Part shown: piece after piece, positions 7,989 to 17,793 of the stretch
Layout of the letters: each line of letters opens with the position of its first letter
Numbering within the stretch: position 1 is the stretch's first letter
Virus record (IMG/VR): IMGVR_UViG_3300024344_002431
Span: 1-25,169 of that record
Reading direction: 5' to 3' (one strand)
Origin: a virus
Length of the DNA: 25,169 nt
Position numbers and translations under genes: made by a program
Notes under the pieces: generated by a model
Databases searched by the model: none
Told to the model about the DNA's origin: nothing
The model's input: the letters and a program-made list of their open reading frames with translations, nothing else

Positions 7989-10976
7989 CTAGTTGCGTCC
8001 CGCGTTTCGCGCCCGAAGCGCCTCGGTGTCGGTTATTGCTCCCATGAGTACAGCAGCCTTGAGTACCAAGTCGTCGGGCGTGCTAACCGGGAGGGTGTCG
8101 AACTCAGTACCTAGCATGGCGGCTATCTCTGGATGGCCCTGGCCACTCCGCCACTCCGCCAGACCGGGCGTGCGCGAGAGGATAAAGATGTCCTCGATGT
8201 ATGCGCTGGCCTCCTGAAGCGTGAGCTTAGACTGAAGGGCACGCTGGTCCAACGTACTCTGTATGGGGGCCTGCCCGTGCGCCTGGATAGGTGCGGCAAT
8301 ATCCTGTAGGATCTTCTGGAGAGCTGTTAGCGCACCGGCCATAGTAGGCTGTTTCTTGATCTCAGCCGTGTCGATCACAAACCCAGACATAGAGGAACCG
8401 AACTCATCCTGTTTGAGCAGTAGCGGGGCCAAGGTGTCGATGCGCTCCCCCAGCTGCTTCGGCCCCGATACCGGACTGAAGGTCTCTCGGGAGTCCGGGT
8501 CGGATAGGAAGGGCAGCGTCAGCGGCTTGAAGATGTTGTTCCTCAGGGCGGTACTACCTCGCGTAGCGTCCATCGCCTTGAGTACCGCCGTGTCGTAGTC
8601 TAGTCGGGCTACCTTCGCCTCGATCGCGGCGTTGTCGATCACAGCTAGGTCGACCCCGGACCCGGGAGTGACGTCCATAACACGACCTATGTGTCGGGCA
8701 TCGGAGCCCACGCTCACACGGGCAGCGTCGATGCGTCGGCGACTCTCAGCAATCGTGTCCACGTTAGGTGAGATATCATTGGGGTCCCCCTGCGGCTCGG
8801 GGACAAGATTGGCCACCGAGAACCCTTCCGCCGAAGTCAGCTGGGACATGATCCGTGTAGAGGGTCGATTGGTTAGGAAGCCCGTTACGCCCGTCTCAGG
8901 GGCAGAGTGTAGGAGCCTGTAGACCGCCTGATGCATAGGCGATAGCTGTGCCACCCTCTTAGGTGGGAGACGGTAGATCGGGGTGATCAGGTCCCACATA
9001 TTCGATCGTCCGGGTACGACGCCCTTTTGTGCCTCGGGCACATCGGAGTAGACGTCCAAGATGTTCTTCAGGTGTATTGAGCCCGTGTCGCCGCCGAGTT
9101 CGACCAGCGCAGAAGTTCCGATCTGCTGTGTGGCCCCGGCTAAGATAGCCCGCCCACGAGTCTCCTCTACCCTCGCAGCAAAGGGGTCGTCCTCAGACAG
9201 TAGAGGTAGGCGGGGGTACTCAAAGAACTCCTCTGCCTCCGCAGACTCCATTCGGAAGGTCTCAGGGTTGAGCGTAGCGATCTGCTCCGCCAGCGCAGTC
9301 TCGACGCTGCCCGCGAATGCCTCTCCGTCTGGTCCTGGCCAACGCTTCTTCTGGTTCGTTAGCTGGGTCAGTGCGATACCCCTTATGTCTTTCAGATCCA
9401 GCTCTTGTCCGGGGCCAGTGAAGTGTCGGCTCAGCAGGCTGTCCGCAACGGAACTCACTACAATCTTCTGCTTATAGAACTGCTCAGGACTGAACTCAGG
9501 GCCGTCTGCCCCCTGCCTGAGACTAAGCCTCGCTACCTCCTCCCGCTGCTCGTCGGACCACCCGAAGTCCTCGAACTGCCTCCCAGGAAGTACAAGTCCC
9601 TGGAACGCGGCGTCGGCTGCTGCTGAAGCCTCACGCCTAGAGATCACACGCTTACGCTTGAGTTTCAACTCTTCAGGGTCCACTTGCGCGAGACGCTGAA
9701 ACTTGTGGGCCTCATCCTCGAACGCCGCGTCATCTCCGTTACCTCGGAGGTTCCGCATACTTTCGATTCGCTGTAGGGCCGAGTACGAAGCCCCCTCCTC
9801 CGTCTGAGCAAGATGGTCATTGGCGGCGGCCAGAGTCTCGCCCCCCAGTCCAACCTCGGCAAGCATATCGGGGTCGTCGCGCATAGCAGCTAGAACACCT
9901 AGTACGCCGTCTAAACGGACAACTCCGGCATTCGTAGAGAGTTGGTGGCGCATGTCGTTCCACTCGCCCGACTCGACAAACCGCGTAAGGTTGCCCTCTT
10001 CGTCACGCTCAAAGCCTGAGAATGTTCGGGGGTCCGCCTGCCAGTCGTGATCTCTGGCCGCGCCCTGCTCGGCACGCTGGAAACGCTCGCGGAACAGCGT
10101 GCTTTCGGAGCCGATTACCTGCGAGAGGGTTCCAGCACCGGCCCTCAACTGGCCACCGAATTCGCTTCCCTCTCCGATCTCATCACTATACCTTAGCCGA
10201 AAGGCGTCAATATCTCCTTGGAGGGTAGTCAGCGTGGGTCGGAGATCCTCTAGTGCCGAGGGGCGCTCAGTAGGGTCCTGTTTATTAGCTGCCCCGGACT
10301 GCATGGCGAAACGATCGGCCCGCCCCTGCAACTCGCCTAGCACCTGTTCGCCCCGAACAAGTTTCTGAAGGCCCGCCGCCGCAGCCTCATCGGACAGGCT
10401 AGGGTCTAGGCCAGCCGCGCTCGCGTCGTGCCTTATCTTGGCCTGCCTACCCACAACGGCTCCAGTATCTACTAGGCCGAGTGCCGCCGATCCGACATGG
10501 GTGTGAACGAAGTCGACCAGATCGGGGCCGCGTAGTTTCCGGGCCTCCGCCTGAAGGGCGGCTGGGACCATACCCACTAAAGCCTTTCTTGTCTCTCCGG
10601 TAGCGCCGCCGTCGCTGTTGTACGCGGCAAGAAGCCGAGCCTTCGTGTCCGAGGTTACGAGACCCTCCCTCAGCGCGTGTTCCTGCTTCAGCTCCTCCAA
10701 CCTGAACTCGTGCTGCTGCTTCTGGCGGGCGAAGTCGTGCGCCTCAGCCGCGTCGTCCCGCCGCTGCTGGAATGCTTCCTGTTGGCCACGCTGGTACGCA
10801 TCCCAGGCCCGGCCAACCGAGAGTTGGTTCGCGTCGGCCAGCTTGTTTGCGAACGCCGACATCGCCTGGGGGCCGCCAGCACCGAGGGCGCCCGCGATCC
10901 CGCCGATCGCCGCGAGGGCATCGGAGCCCCCATCAGGGGTCACCGCGTCGAGAATGTCCTTGTAGTCCAGAGGCAT
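7989..10976 (-). CDS. Large virion protein of unknown fold (995 aa), gp15-like slot
   Basis: A 995-residue protein placed between the 237-aa and 1882-aa proteins, the order in which T7-type phages encode internal core proteins gp14, gp15 and gp16. Residues 18-45 are Gly/Ala-rich and mildly hydrophobic. Residues 60-105 are Gln/Glu/Arg-rich and should form a coiled coil. The rest alternates acidic helical stretches with short Pro/Gly linkers. I see no enzyme motif, no signal peptide and no Cys cluster. The ATG at 10976 shares one base with the upstream TAA (TAATG), with GGAG about a dozen bases upstream. It ends with TAG two bases before the giant gene. Parts of the gene look less GC-rich than its neighbours (for example 8341-8400). 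Function inferred from position; the family is not recognised. Confidence 0.65.
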   Translation of the reverse strand: MPLDYKDILDAVTPDGGSDALAAIGGIAGALGAGGPQAMSAFANKLADANQLSVGRAWDAYQRGQQEAFQQRRDDAAEAHDFARQKQQHEFRLEELKQEHALREGLVTSDTKARLLAAYNSDGGATGETRKALVGMVPAALQAEARKLRGPDLVDFVHTHVGSAALGLVDTGAVVGRQAKIRHDASAAGLDPSLSDEAAAAGLQKLVRGEQVLGELQGRADRFAMQSGAANKQDPTERPSALEDLRPTLTTLQGDIDAFRLRYSDEIGEGSEFGGQLRAGAGTLSQVIGSESTLFRERFQRAEQGAARDHDWQADPRTFSGFERDEEGNLTRFVESGEWNDMRHQLSTNAGVVRLDGVLGVLAAMRDDPDMLAEVGLGGETLAAANDHLAQTEEGASYSALQRIESMRNLRGNGDDAAFEDEAHKFQRLAQVDPEELKLKRKRVISRREASAAADAAFQGLVLPGRQFEDFGWSDEQREEVARLSLRQGADGPEFSPEQFYKQKIVVSSVADSLLSRHFTGPGQELDLKDIRGIALTQLTNQKKRWPGPDGEAFAGSVETALAEQIATLNPETFRMESAEAEEFFEYPRLPLLSEDDPFAARVEETRGRAILAGATQQIGTSALVELGGDTGSIHLKNILDVYSDVPEAQKGVVPGRSNMWDLITPIYRLPPKRVAQLSPMHQAVYRLLHSAPETGVTGFLTNRPSTRIMSQLTSAEGFSVANLVPEPQGDPNDISPNVDTIAESRRRIDAARVSVGSDARHIGRVMDVTPGSGVDLAVIDNAAIEAKVARLDYDTAVLKAMDATRGSTALRNNIFKPLTLPFLSDPDSRETFSPVSGPKQLGERIDTLAPLLLKQDEFGSSMSGFVIDTAEIKKQPTMAGALTALQKILQDIAAPIQAHGQAPIQSTLDQRALQSKLTLQEASAYIEDIFILSRTPGLAEWRSGQGHPEIAAMLGTEFDTLPVSTPDDLVLKAAVLMGAITDTEALRARNAGRN

Positions 10977-11689
10977 TAGGAGTCTTCTCCGAAGAGGGAT
11001 TTCTCAAGGTCAGCGAGGCGTCGGGCCGCCTCCTCCCCCGTAATATTGCCCTTTGCGACCTCCTGAGCAAAGAACTCTTTGCGGTCGGCAACCCGCTGGT
11101 CCTCTAGCGCCTGGGCGTCGGCCTCCTTCCCGGCGGTCAGACTTAGCCCCTGAGCAACCGCGCCGAGCGCCTTAGCGAAGGGGTCGCCAGCCGCCAGCTC
11201 CATCTCACGGGCCTGGGTGATCCCAGCCGCGTAGGCCGCGTCGCCCTGAGAGCGAATCTGATTGACCTGCCGCTGCTGCTCAGCGGCCATCCCATGAATC
11301 TTCTCGGTCAGCTCGACGTACCGCTGAATCTTCTGGGACTCGCGGCCAATGTACTGCTCAAACTGTCCGCCAAATACCGCGTCCCTGACCTGCTGGTCCA
11401 TCTGGCCAAAGGCCCGGTTGCGGGCGATCCGCTCAGAGCCCTTCCGGGCCTGAAGGAATGCGATCTGAGCAGACTGCTGGTAGACAGGGGAGTCCGCCGA
11501 GCGCAGGGAGCGGAGCGTGTCTATCTCAGAGCCGAGCGCAGCGCCGGTCTCCTTCGCACGCTGCTGAGCGGCCTGACGGAGACGCATCGCGTCGGCCTCA
11601 GCCGCAGCGGCGGTCCGCTTTGCTGAGCTGGAGCTGCTGAAGGCACTGTAAAGGCCAGACGCAGCTGCGATGGCTTCAAATAGGACCAT
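10976..11689 (-). CDS. Ala-rich internal virion protein candidate (237 aa), gp14-like slot
   Basis: A 237-residue protein. The first 20 residues (MVLFEAIAAASGLYSAFSSS) are hydrophobic and small-residue rich, followed by long Ala/Gln/Arg/Glu helices (23-60, 85-160, 165-235). A short hydrophobic opening then an Ala/Gln-rich coiled coil is the usual look of small internal core or ejection proteins (T7 gp14, P22 gp7), which are membrane-active and travel with the DNA. The gene sits just after the nozzle gene, as gp14 does in T7-like order. The start is well supported: GGAGG lies 8 bases before the ATG, and the ATG shares a base with the upstream TAA (TAATG). The assignment rests on composition and position rather than a diagnostic motif. 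Confidence 0.65.
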   Translation of the reverse strand: MVLFEAIAAASGLYSAFSSSSSAKRTAAAAEADAMRLRQAAQQRAKETGAALGSEIDTLRSLRSADSPVYQQSAQIAFLQARKGSERIARNRAFGQMDQQVRDAVFGGQFEQYIGRESQKIQRYVELTEKIHGMAAEQQRQVNQIRSQGDAAYAAGITQAREMELAAGDPFAKALGAVAQGLSLTAGKEADAQALEDQRVADRKEFFAQEVAKGNITGEEAARRLADLEKSLFGEDS

Positions 11690-14600
11690 TAGGGATTCCT
11701 CCCCGGATCAGGGGTAATCGTGAGTTCTGCCTCAGAGAGCGCAGAGAGGTCGGCGGCAGGGGTCCAGACGACGAACCGCCCGAGCCGTTGGGCGTTGGAT
11801 AGCGAGAACAGGGCCGAGGTAGCGCCGATCAGCGCAGGGGTCGACTCAACATTGTCCAGCCGCGACCGATCGGTCGGGTCAACCGCGTAGTCGCTGGCGT
11901 CGGAGGCGGCCCACCAATCAGAGCCGTCGGTGATCCCGAGCCGGACATGGTTCAGCGTGCCGCGAAGGTCGAACTGCCCCGTGTCCAGCATCGTCCCCCA
12001 GTAGCCAACCCCGATGTATGCGTTGTAGGCCAGGGTCCGGGAGGTCCCGCCCAGGTCGGTGAACGAGGCGGGCACAGTCACCGCAGCGGTGAAGGTCACA
12101 ACGAGGCCACTGATCGAGGCCACCTCGAGCGTCTGACGGTGGTGAGCGTTCGGGGTCGAGCTGCCGTCGTCGCGGTCACCGACGAGGGTGATCCGCTGTC
12201 CAACCGAAATCCCGGTCACACTCCCCAGGGTGGCCGTTGATCCTGTGTAACTCGTGACGCTGACGGCTGTGCTAGGCGTGCCTGAGTCCACGTCGTCCTG
12301 ATATACCCCGGCAGTCCCGAGAGAAGGAAAACCAGAAACGTGAACCCAGTAGTCAGAGCCGTCCTTGTCCGTGACAGAAAGCGCATAACGATCCTCGACG
12401 TACCATCGCTGGCGGGGGAAGTAGTAGCGGAGAGCAAGGCCAGTCGACTCGTCGATCACAAAGAGCGAACTGAGCGCAGACGAGACTGAGAGGCGGGCGT
12501 TCGACGTCGCCGGGAGCAGATCGAGGACCGGGAGGCCGATGTCCTTAGCCTGCCCGTCGCCGGTAATCGCCCAGAGCGTCCCGTTGTAGGCGTAGGCGAT
12601 GCCCTTCTCAACGACCAGACAGCGGGCCGAGGATGCGCCGACCCCTCCGCCCAGGGTGTTCGCCTGCGGGCTGGTCGGGGTGCCATCGAGGAACACTCCC
12701 CACGACTCTCCAAGGACAAGAACACGGGACTGACGGGCGTCGCGGCTGCCAATCTCGGCGGCGGCCTGGACCGTGCCCTGCTCCTTGACCGGGAGGTCGT
12801 ACACCATGTCTAGGGGGAAGCTCTCCCAAGAGGAGGGCGACTCCGAGAAGTGGATGCGGGGCTCGTCCTCAACGAACACGCCAAGGTGACCCTCCCACTC
12901 GAAGATCCCTTTCGGGTTGCGGGGGACAAGGCCCGTTAGCTGGTCGAGCTGGGTTCCGAGGGCCGTGTCGTCGGCGAAGTCGGTGTAGCTGTTGGTTCCC
13001 CGAGGGATCTCCGTCAGGTAGTAGAGCGGCGCGTCGCGGCAGGCGCGCCAAGCGTCAGAGACCGCGTTCGGGTTCGGGTTGCCGTTCGGGAAGTTGTCCG
13101 TGACCGGGATGACCTGGGTACGGAAAATCTCGATGCCCCGGATTCCAGCGAGCGGAGGCTCAGGGAAGGGGACGTAGTAGTTCGTGCCGGTTCCAGGCGT
13201 CTCGTCCACAACCTCAGCCGTGCGCTGGATGGGAACCGCGTCAGTCGAAAGCTGCGGGTTCTCGCCGGTCCGGGACATCGTTCCGACCTGATCCATCGTC
13301 GACTGCGAATCGGGGTCGTCGACGTCATCCTTCATAAACCTGCCGTAGTGCCACAGCTTGTCCCAGAGGTTCGGAGGGACACGGGTGGACATGTAGGGGC
13401 CGAACAGTTCGTCGCCGTCGCCCTCTCCGGCAGCTGAAGTGTACCGTTCGCCGTCCCAGAGCCGGACCTCCGCAATCTCGACGTCGTACTGCTGTGCAAT
13501 CGGAGGGAACCCGCCAACCATGTAGAGGCCGTCGGCGTTCGATCCAGCGGTGTTGTCCACAATGCCAACCCCGTTCAGGTCAGCCGCGTAGACGTCGCCC
13601 CAGGGACCTGAAATCCCATCAAGGAAGACCCGCTCAAGCCAGACATCCAGGACAGAGGTAGCCCCGGTCCGTGTGATGTGGTGAATGTAGAGCGTGATCC
13701 AAGTAAAGCTCTTGAAGTCGATCGCCCCGCCCAGGTCGCTGAAAAGGGTGACCCCGCTTCCAGCGTGCCACTTCCGGGTTGCGACCTCGACCGAGGGGTC
13801 GTCGCCAACCCCGATCACAATAGAGCCATTGTTCCTGCTCGTCCACGCGGCCCAGAGGGGAACATCGTCCAGCGTCGCCGCCGACCAACCTACCCCGTCG
13901 ACCAGCCGCATATCCCAGCCATACGTCAGGATCGGGCTGTACGTCACGTTCTCTAGGATGGTTGTGAGGCCGTTCACCTTGCCTCCACCCTCCTTCCAGA
14001 AATAGCCTCTGAGCTGGGCCTGCTCGTCCCACCCGCCGTCGATCTGGGAAACGCTCGAATCGGGGCAGAACGCGATGTCCGCCTCTAGACCCTTGGCAAG
14101 CGGGCCACTCCGAGCGCCGTAACGCTCAAGCCCTCGGGACGCGATGACCTGTAGATCGTGGTCCTGCTGCCAAGCTCTGCCGTGGTAAAGAACAGTGTCG
14201 GATGTCCCGTTGCCTGCAATTGCTCCAACGTGATCGTAGTTGAAGACGTTGGACCCGGCGGCGGAACGCTTACGGGTCTTCACATCCATCTTCGTGTTCT
14301 GGCGGCGGCCCGTGCCCCACATCAACTCGTCAGCCGCGTTGCCTTTGTAGTTCGAGGGCCAAAAGCCTTTGAGGAACTTCTCTGAGTCGGTCGAGCTGAG
14401 AGGCCACTGTTGCCACTCAGTTCCAGCAGCGGCGTCGGCATCGTAGATCGAGACGCTCAGACGGCTTCCTGCTGCCTCACCGTATGCAGTTCCCGTCCGC
14501 CTCACTAGCACACAGTAGTCTCGCCCGTCCTGGAAAGTGTAGTCCCAGGAATAATGTTTGAGGTCGTCGTTGTTATCTCCTCCAGTCCTGTCCCGGCAGA

Positions 14601-17025
14601 CCACAATGCTGTGCGTGCCCTGGTTCGCTGAACCGTTGCTTCCCGCGCTGTAGGGCTGGATCGAGACGACTAGGTGGTGCAGCGAAAACTTGCCCGAGGC
14701 GTACCGCTGCCAAGAGGGGCCGACCGCGAAGAGTGTCTGGTACGAGTCGTTTGACGAGAAGCGGAAGCAGAACTGGAAGGTACACTCCTGGTTCGAGCCG
14801 CCGATCCAAGGGAAGCGCAGGTTCGTGTTGACCGCGCCCCAGTTGGCTACGCCAGTCGGAGCGGTAACCCCCTGACTGAACACAGTCTCTTCAACCTCGG
14901 TGGCGTCAGGAATCCTTGCGGCGACCTCGAGCGTCAGGCCGGGGTTCTTGATTTCGCGGTCACCCAGTAGTGGGGTTCCGGTGTCGTTGTCCTTGTCCTT
15001 GAACAGGAAGGTCTCGATATCGCCCGCAGCCGGGGCAACAGGGGCAGACGCAAGCTCACACTCCCCGAACGAGATCCCCCAGGGGGTTTCGCCTGGAGGG
15101 CCAAAGGAGACCGCGCCGAGGAAGACGTTGACCCCTCCACGGGCGTCGACCGGATCAAGGCTGAAGGCAGGGCCGACCGTTCCATCCTTTGTGATCCAGC
15201 GGTAGGCGTAGCGGACGAAGCCGTCGAGAACGCCAACCCCTTGAGGCGTACACGAGACCTTCGTCGCGGGCCGGGGGATTCCAAGCGGGCGATAGGTCAG
15301 GTCGATGTCGTCGAGGACATAGTTGACCCCGTTCGAGTTCAGGAACGCCTTGCTGCCGCGACGCTGGACGGTCGCGTCCTTCGTCAGCGCCTTGCTCAGC
15401 TCGCCCGTGTACGTCGAGTCCGGGGTACTGACCGCGAGGGTGTACCCGCCGACCGCCGCGACGTAGGTGCCCCCCTTGAACCCGCCCTCCAGGTAGATCG
15501 GAGGGGCAGAGGCAACGCGGACACCCGAGAACGAGTTGAGGGCGCGGTTGCCCCGGTCAAGGATCTGATCGCCGAAGACCGAGTTGGCGTCGTAGTAGAG
15601 AACAGCATCCTTCAGAGGGTGCCACTTGATCGTCGCGCTGTTCGTGAACGCGAACCGCTTGATCTGCCCGCCGAACGGCTGAGAGTTCTGCTGGTCAGCG
15701 GTGTCGCCAATGACGAACCCGAGCTGCTTGTCGTAGTTGAAGATCGCCGGGTTGCCCGCTGTCCCGGTATCGGCACCAACCGCTACTCCCGCCGAAGTTT
15801 GGATGGTCAGGTAGGTAGTCGTCGCGTCGCGGCCAACGAACACCCAGTAGGTTGTTCCGGCGGTGAGCGCGTCGGTTCCTGCGAGCGTTACCCCGTCAGC
15901 AAAGACCAAATCAAGGAACCCGGTCGAGGCGGTCAGATTCAGGCGTAGGATGTCCTGGAACTCGAAGATCGTCGAGTCCGAGAGGATCGCGGGAAGCGTC
16001 AGCTCGATCTGGAACAGCCAAGAGAGTCGGGCCGTGCCCTTGCTTGCGGTCCAGTAGTATTCGTCGAAGTCGGAGTAGAACGGGACCTCGATGACCCCCT
16101 TTCCGCCGAAGTGAATCCAGTCGGTCGTCGCAACCGATGGGAGCGTCGGGGTCAGGTAGCTATAGATCGTCGTCGAGGCCGCGTTCGTGTATGAGAGGAC
16201 GGTCCCGCCCGCGCTGAGCGCGTCGTGCCAAGCAAGGGTCGCGGTTCCGCCCGCGTAACTCTCAGTCGTCGACGGCGAAATGTCCGCCGCGAAGGTCTCG
16301 AACTCAGTGTCCTTGTCGAAGTCGGAGTTCTCGTAGAGCAGGAAGTTCGTCGTGACCACCCGATCGTAGGCCGCGATCCCGGAGAGTGCGCCCGAGGTCA
16401 GCTTCGAGCCGATCAGTTCGAGGTCAGTGACCGCCGTGAAGGTCGGGGTCGCCGTCGTTTCTGCCCCGATTGTCGCAGAGCCGCCGTCAGCCGGGACCGC
16501 CCAGGCCACGGCAGCAAGCGTCGCGGTCGCCCGACGAACCATGATCCGGTAGTCGGTGTTCGAGTCGAGGTCACCCATCGCGGCGTTCACCTGGAGCGCC
16601 CCGGTCGCGGTGTCGTAGATCCGCAGACTGACTACGTTCGTCGTGGTACTCTCGAAGTAGACGTACGCCTCCATCCCAGAGAACTTGAACAGCGGTGAGG
16701 CCGCGATCTCCGAGTTGGCAGGGCAGCGGACCGTCGCAAAGACCGTCCAGTCCGAAGAGATGTCGCCGCTGAAGTCGTAGTCGATTGCGACCGCGCCAAG
16801 GTCAATGTCGGCGGCAACACCCAGAAGGTTCGGGGCCGCCGACTGGGAGCGCCGGGAGCCTGTCCGGCGCTGGAGCTGAGCAGAGGAAGGGTCGACGTCC
16901 CGAGCCTCGAACACCGAATGGAGTCCGCCCGGCGAGACCAGCGAGGCTGACGTCGAAGGGTTCCTACGCCCGTACCCCGCCGATTGGCGGTCCATCGGGA
17001 GGTGGTCTATTCGGACGGTGGACAT
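11689..17025 (-). CDS. Tail nozzle-like beta-propeller protein with multiple LamG-like domains (1778 aa)
   Basis: A 1778-residue, beta-rich, low-Lys protein. By eye, two LamG/ConA-like sandwiches occupy about 70-235 and 320-470. Their signs are strands such as WTVFATVR, a DTATG turn, YRIMVRR, and an ending in which a residual gene-like strand precedes IAAYDR or IKRFAF. Residues 500-650 read like the first blades of a tail-nozzle propeller (RRGSKAFLNSNG, RPLGIPRP, then LDGFVRYAYRWITKDGT). A long insert, 675-1200, carries two more LamG-like segments. Propeller signals resume at 1275-1560: IEIFRTQ, NSYTDF, IFEWEGHLGVF, RIHFSES, ESFPLD, VLVLGESWGVFLDG, GVGASSARCLV, ALRYYFPRQRWYV. A beta tail follows. 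The position after the adaptor fits the P22 gp10 / T7 gp12 nozzle. LamG domains usually bind glycans or proteins, so surface binding is likely. T7 gp12 is under half this size. The ATG directly abuts the previous TAG with no clear ribosome-binding site. Confidence 0.75.
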   Translation of the reverse strand: MSTVRIDHLPMDRQSAGYGRRNPSTSASLVSPGGLHSVFEARDVDPSSAQLQRRTGSRRSQSAAPNLLGVAADIDLGAVAIDYDFSGDISSDWTVFATVRCPANSEIAASPLFKFSGMEAYVYFESTTTNVVSLRIYDTATGALQVNAAMGDLDSNTDYRIMVRRATATLAAVAWAVPADGGSATIGAETTATPTFTAVTDLELIGSKLTSGALSGIAAYDRVVTTNFLLYENSDFDKDTEFETFAADISPSTTESYAGGTATLAWHDALSAGGTVLSYTNAASTTIYSYLTPTLPSVATTDWIHFGGKGVIEVPFYSDFDEYYWTASKGTARLSWLFQIELTLPAILSDSTIFEFQDILRLNLTASTGFLDLVFADGVTLAGTDALTAGTTYWVFVGRDATTTYLTIQTSAGVAVGADTGTAGNPAIFNYDKQLGFVIGDTADQQNSQPFGGQIKRFAFTNSATIKWHPLKDAVLYYDANSVFGDQILDRGNRALNSFSGVRVASAPPIYLEGGFKGGTYVAAVGGYTLAVSTPDSTYTGELSKALTKDATVQRRGSKAFLNSNGVNYVLDDIDLTYRPLGIPRPATKVSCTPQGVGVLDGFVRYAYRWITKDGTVGPAFSLDPVDARGGVNVFLGAVSFGPPGETPWGISFGECELASAPVAPAAGDIETFLFKDKDNDTGTPLLGDREIKNPGLTLEVAARIPDATEVEETVFSQGVTAPTGVANWGAVNTNLRFPWIGGSNQECTFQFCFRFSSNDSYQTLFAVGPSWQRYASGKFSLHHLVVSIQPYSAGSNGSANQGTHSIVVCRDRTGGDNNDDLKHYSWDYTFQDGRDYCVLVRRTGTAYGEAAGSRLSVSIYDADAAAGTEWQQWPLSSTDSEKFLKGFWPSNYKGNAADELMWGTGRRQNTKMDVKTRKRSAAGSNVFNYDHVGAIAGNGTSDTVLYHGRAWQQDHDLQVIASRGLERYGARSGPLAKGLEADIAFCPDSSVSQIDGGWDEQAQLRGYFWKEGGGKVNGLTTILENVTYSPILTYGWDMRLVDGVGWSAATLDDVPLWAAWTSRNNGSIVIGVGDDPSVEVATRKWHAGSGVTLFSDLGGAIDFKSFTWITLYIHHITRTGATSVLDVWLERVFLDGISGPWGDVYAADLNGVGIVDNTAGSNADGLYMVGGFPPIAQQYDVEIAEVRLWDGERYTSAAGEGDGDELFGPYMSTRVPPNLWDKLWHYGRFMKDDVDDPDSQSTMDQVGTMSRTGENPQLSTDAVPIQRTAEVVDETPGTGTNYYVPFPEPPLAGIRGIEIFRTQVIPVTDNFPNGNPNPNAVSDAWRACRDAPLYYLTEIPRGTNSYTDFADDTALGTQLDQLTGLVPRNPKGIFEWEGHLGVFVEDEPRIHFSESPSSWESFPLDMVYDLPVKEQGTVQAAAEIGSRDARQSRVLVLGESWGVFLDGTPTSPQANTLGGGVGASSARCLVVEKGIAYAYNGTLWAITGDGQAKDIGLPVLDLLPATSNARLSVSSALSSLFVIDESTGLALRYYFPRQRWYVEDRYALSVTDKDGSDYWVHVSGFPSLGTAGVYQDDVDSGTPSTAVSVTSYTGSTATLGSVTGISVGQRITLVGDRDDGSSTPNAHHRQTLEVASISGLVVTFTAAVTVPASFTDLGGTSRTLAYNAYIGVGYWGTMLDTGQFDLRGTLNHVRLGITDGSDWWAASDASDYAVDPTDRSRLDNVESTPALIGATSALFSLSNAQRLGRFVVWTPAADLSALSEAELTITPDPGRNP

Positions 17026-17751
17026 CTACAGGACAGATGCGGTGGTGCTGGGAAGGCTGCTGCCCTGATCAAAGATGTTCCCGCCGCCGGAGGACCCGTG
17101 CGTACTCTCGGACGATCCGCCAACCGGGTCCGAGTCGGTTCCGCCGTAGAAGCCCGAGAGGAACTCCTCTCCGTCCTCAGTGTGGGCACAGTCCCAATAG
17201 TGCTGAAGCACGCTGGGCGCGTCGGCGTAGGCGGGCGAGAAGGCCAGACGGTCGATGTAGTTCACGACGACCCGAGCGCCGTACTGGCTGCTGGGGCAGT
17301 TGATCTCGGCGAACAGCCCGCCGTCGCAGAAGCGCCCGAACAGTTCGGGGCCACTCTTCCAAGAGGGGGCCTGCGCGGTGAGTCCGGCGGTGCAGATGTA
17401 CTCGCGGTTGATCGCGGTGTTGTCGTGCGGGTAGAAGCCGCCCCGGTCTTCGTCGCCCGAGAGCCAGGCCTTGCCTGTGAATAGTGAGACATTTACAGGC
17501 GTGACCCCTCGCTGGTTGGCGAGCGCGTTCGTGTCGACCTCCTGGATCTGCTTCTTGAGCGCGGCCTCCGAGGTCTCGACCGCCTCGCGCTTGAGGCAGA
17601 CCAGCGCGATGTCCACGTTCACAATATGGAGAGGCTGGCCCGTCATCGCCCAGGCCATGAAGGTCTGCGTCGTCCCGTCGTCGTTCATGATCAGGTCGAT
17701 CGAGGTCGACTTGATGTGGTCCGGGTGGATTCCAGCTCTTAGGCCCGTCAC
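17026..17751 (-). CDS. Unknown virion-module protein (241 aa), start unresolved
   Basis: The only canonical start after the last in-frame stop is the GTG at 17751, giving 241 residues from MTGLRAGIHPDHIK. It has no ribosome-binding site and leaves a 50-base gap, out of character for this cluster. An ATG at 17799 in the same frame has AAGG well placed upstream and lies two bases after the adaptor stop, but its third codon is TGA. The intervening codons read like protein (GTGNYSGACCCSSV). The chain has five Cys (52, 120, 142, 152, 188), a helix at 55-75 and a Ser/Gly-rich flexible tail (208-241). I do not recognise the family. Its place between adaptor and nozzle suggests a tail or head-tail junction component. 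The reading frame itself is convincing; the true N-terminus is not settled. Confidence 0.7.
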   Translation of the reverse strand: MTGLRAGIHPDHIKSTSIDLIMNDDGTTQTFMAWAMTGQPLHIVNVDIALVCLKREAVETSEAALKKQIQEVDTNALANQRGVTPVNVSLFTGKAWLSGDEDRGGFYPHDNTAINREYICTAGLTAQAPSWKSGPELFGRFCDGGLFAEINCPSSQYGARVVVNYIDRLAFSPAYADAPSVLQHYWDCAHTEDGEEFLSGFYGGTDSDPVGGSSESTHGSSGGGNIFDQGSSLPSTTASVL

Positions 17752-17790
17752 CGACGAGCAGCAGCACGCGCCGCTATAGTTTCCGGTTCC

Positions 17791-17793
17791 TCA
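17791..17793 (-). other. In-frame UGA at codon 3 behind the best-placed ATG of the 241-aa gene
   Basis: On the minus strand, 17799-17791 reads ATG AGC TGA, and the same frame continues open into the 241-aa gene. The ATG is preceded by AAGG with a 7-base spacer and follows the adaptor TAA by two bases. This could be a nonsense mutation, a sequencing error, a recoded UGA, or a two-codon leader cistron feeding reinitiation at GTG 17751. Confidence 0.6.

Noticed and set aside
15241-15948. 235-codon plus-strand open frame opposite the nozzle gene
   Set aside because: Arg/Val/Glu-rich shadow with no fold signature; the opposite frame is continuous for 1778 codons.
17177-17767. Alternative frame from GTG 17767 for the gene after the adaptor
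   Set aside because: The product is Arg/Pro/His-rich and shadow-like, whereas the 241-aa frame has balanced composition and runs exactly up to the nozzle ATG.
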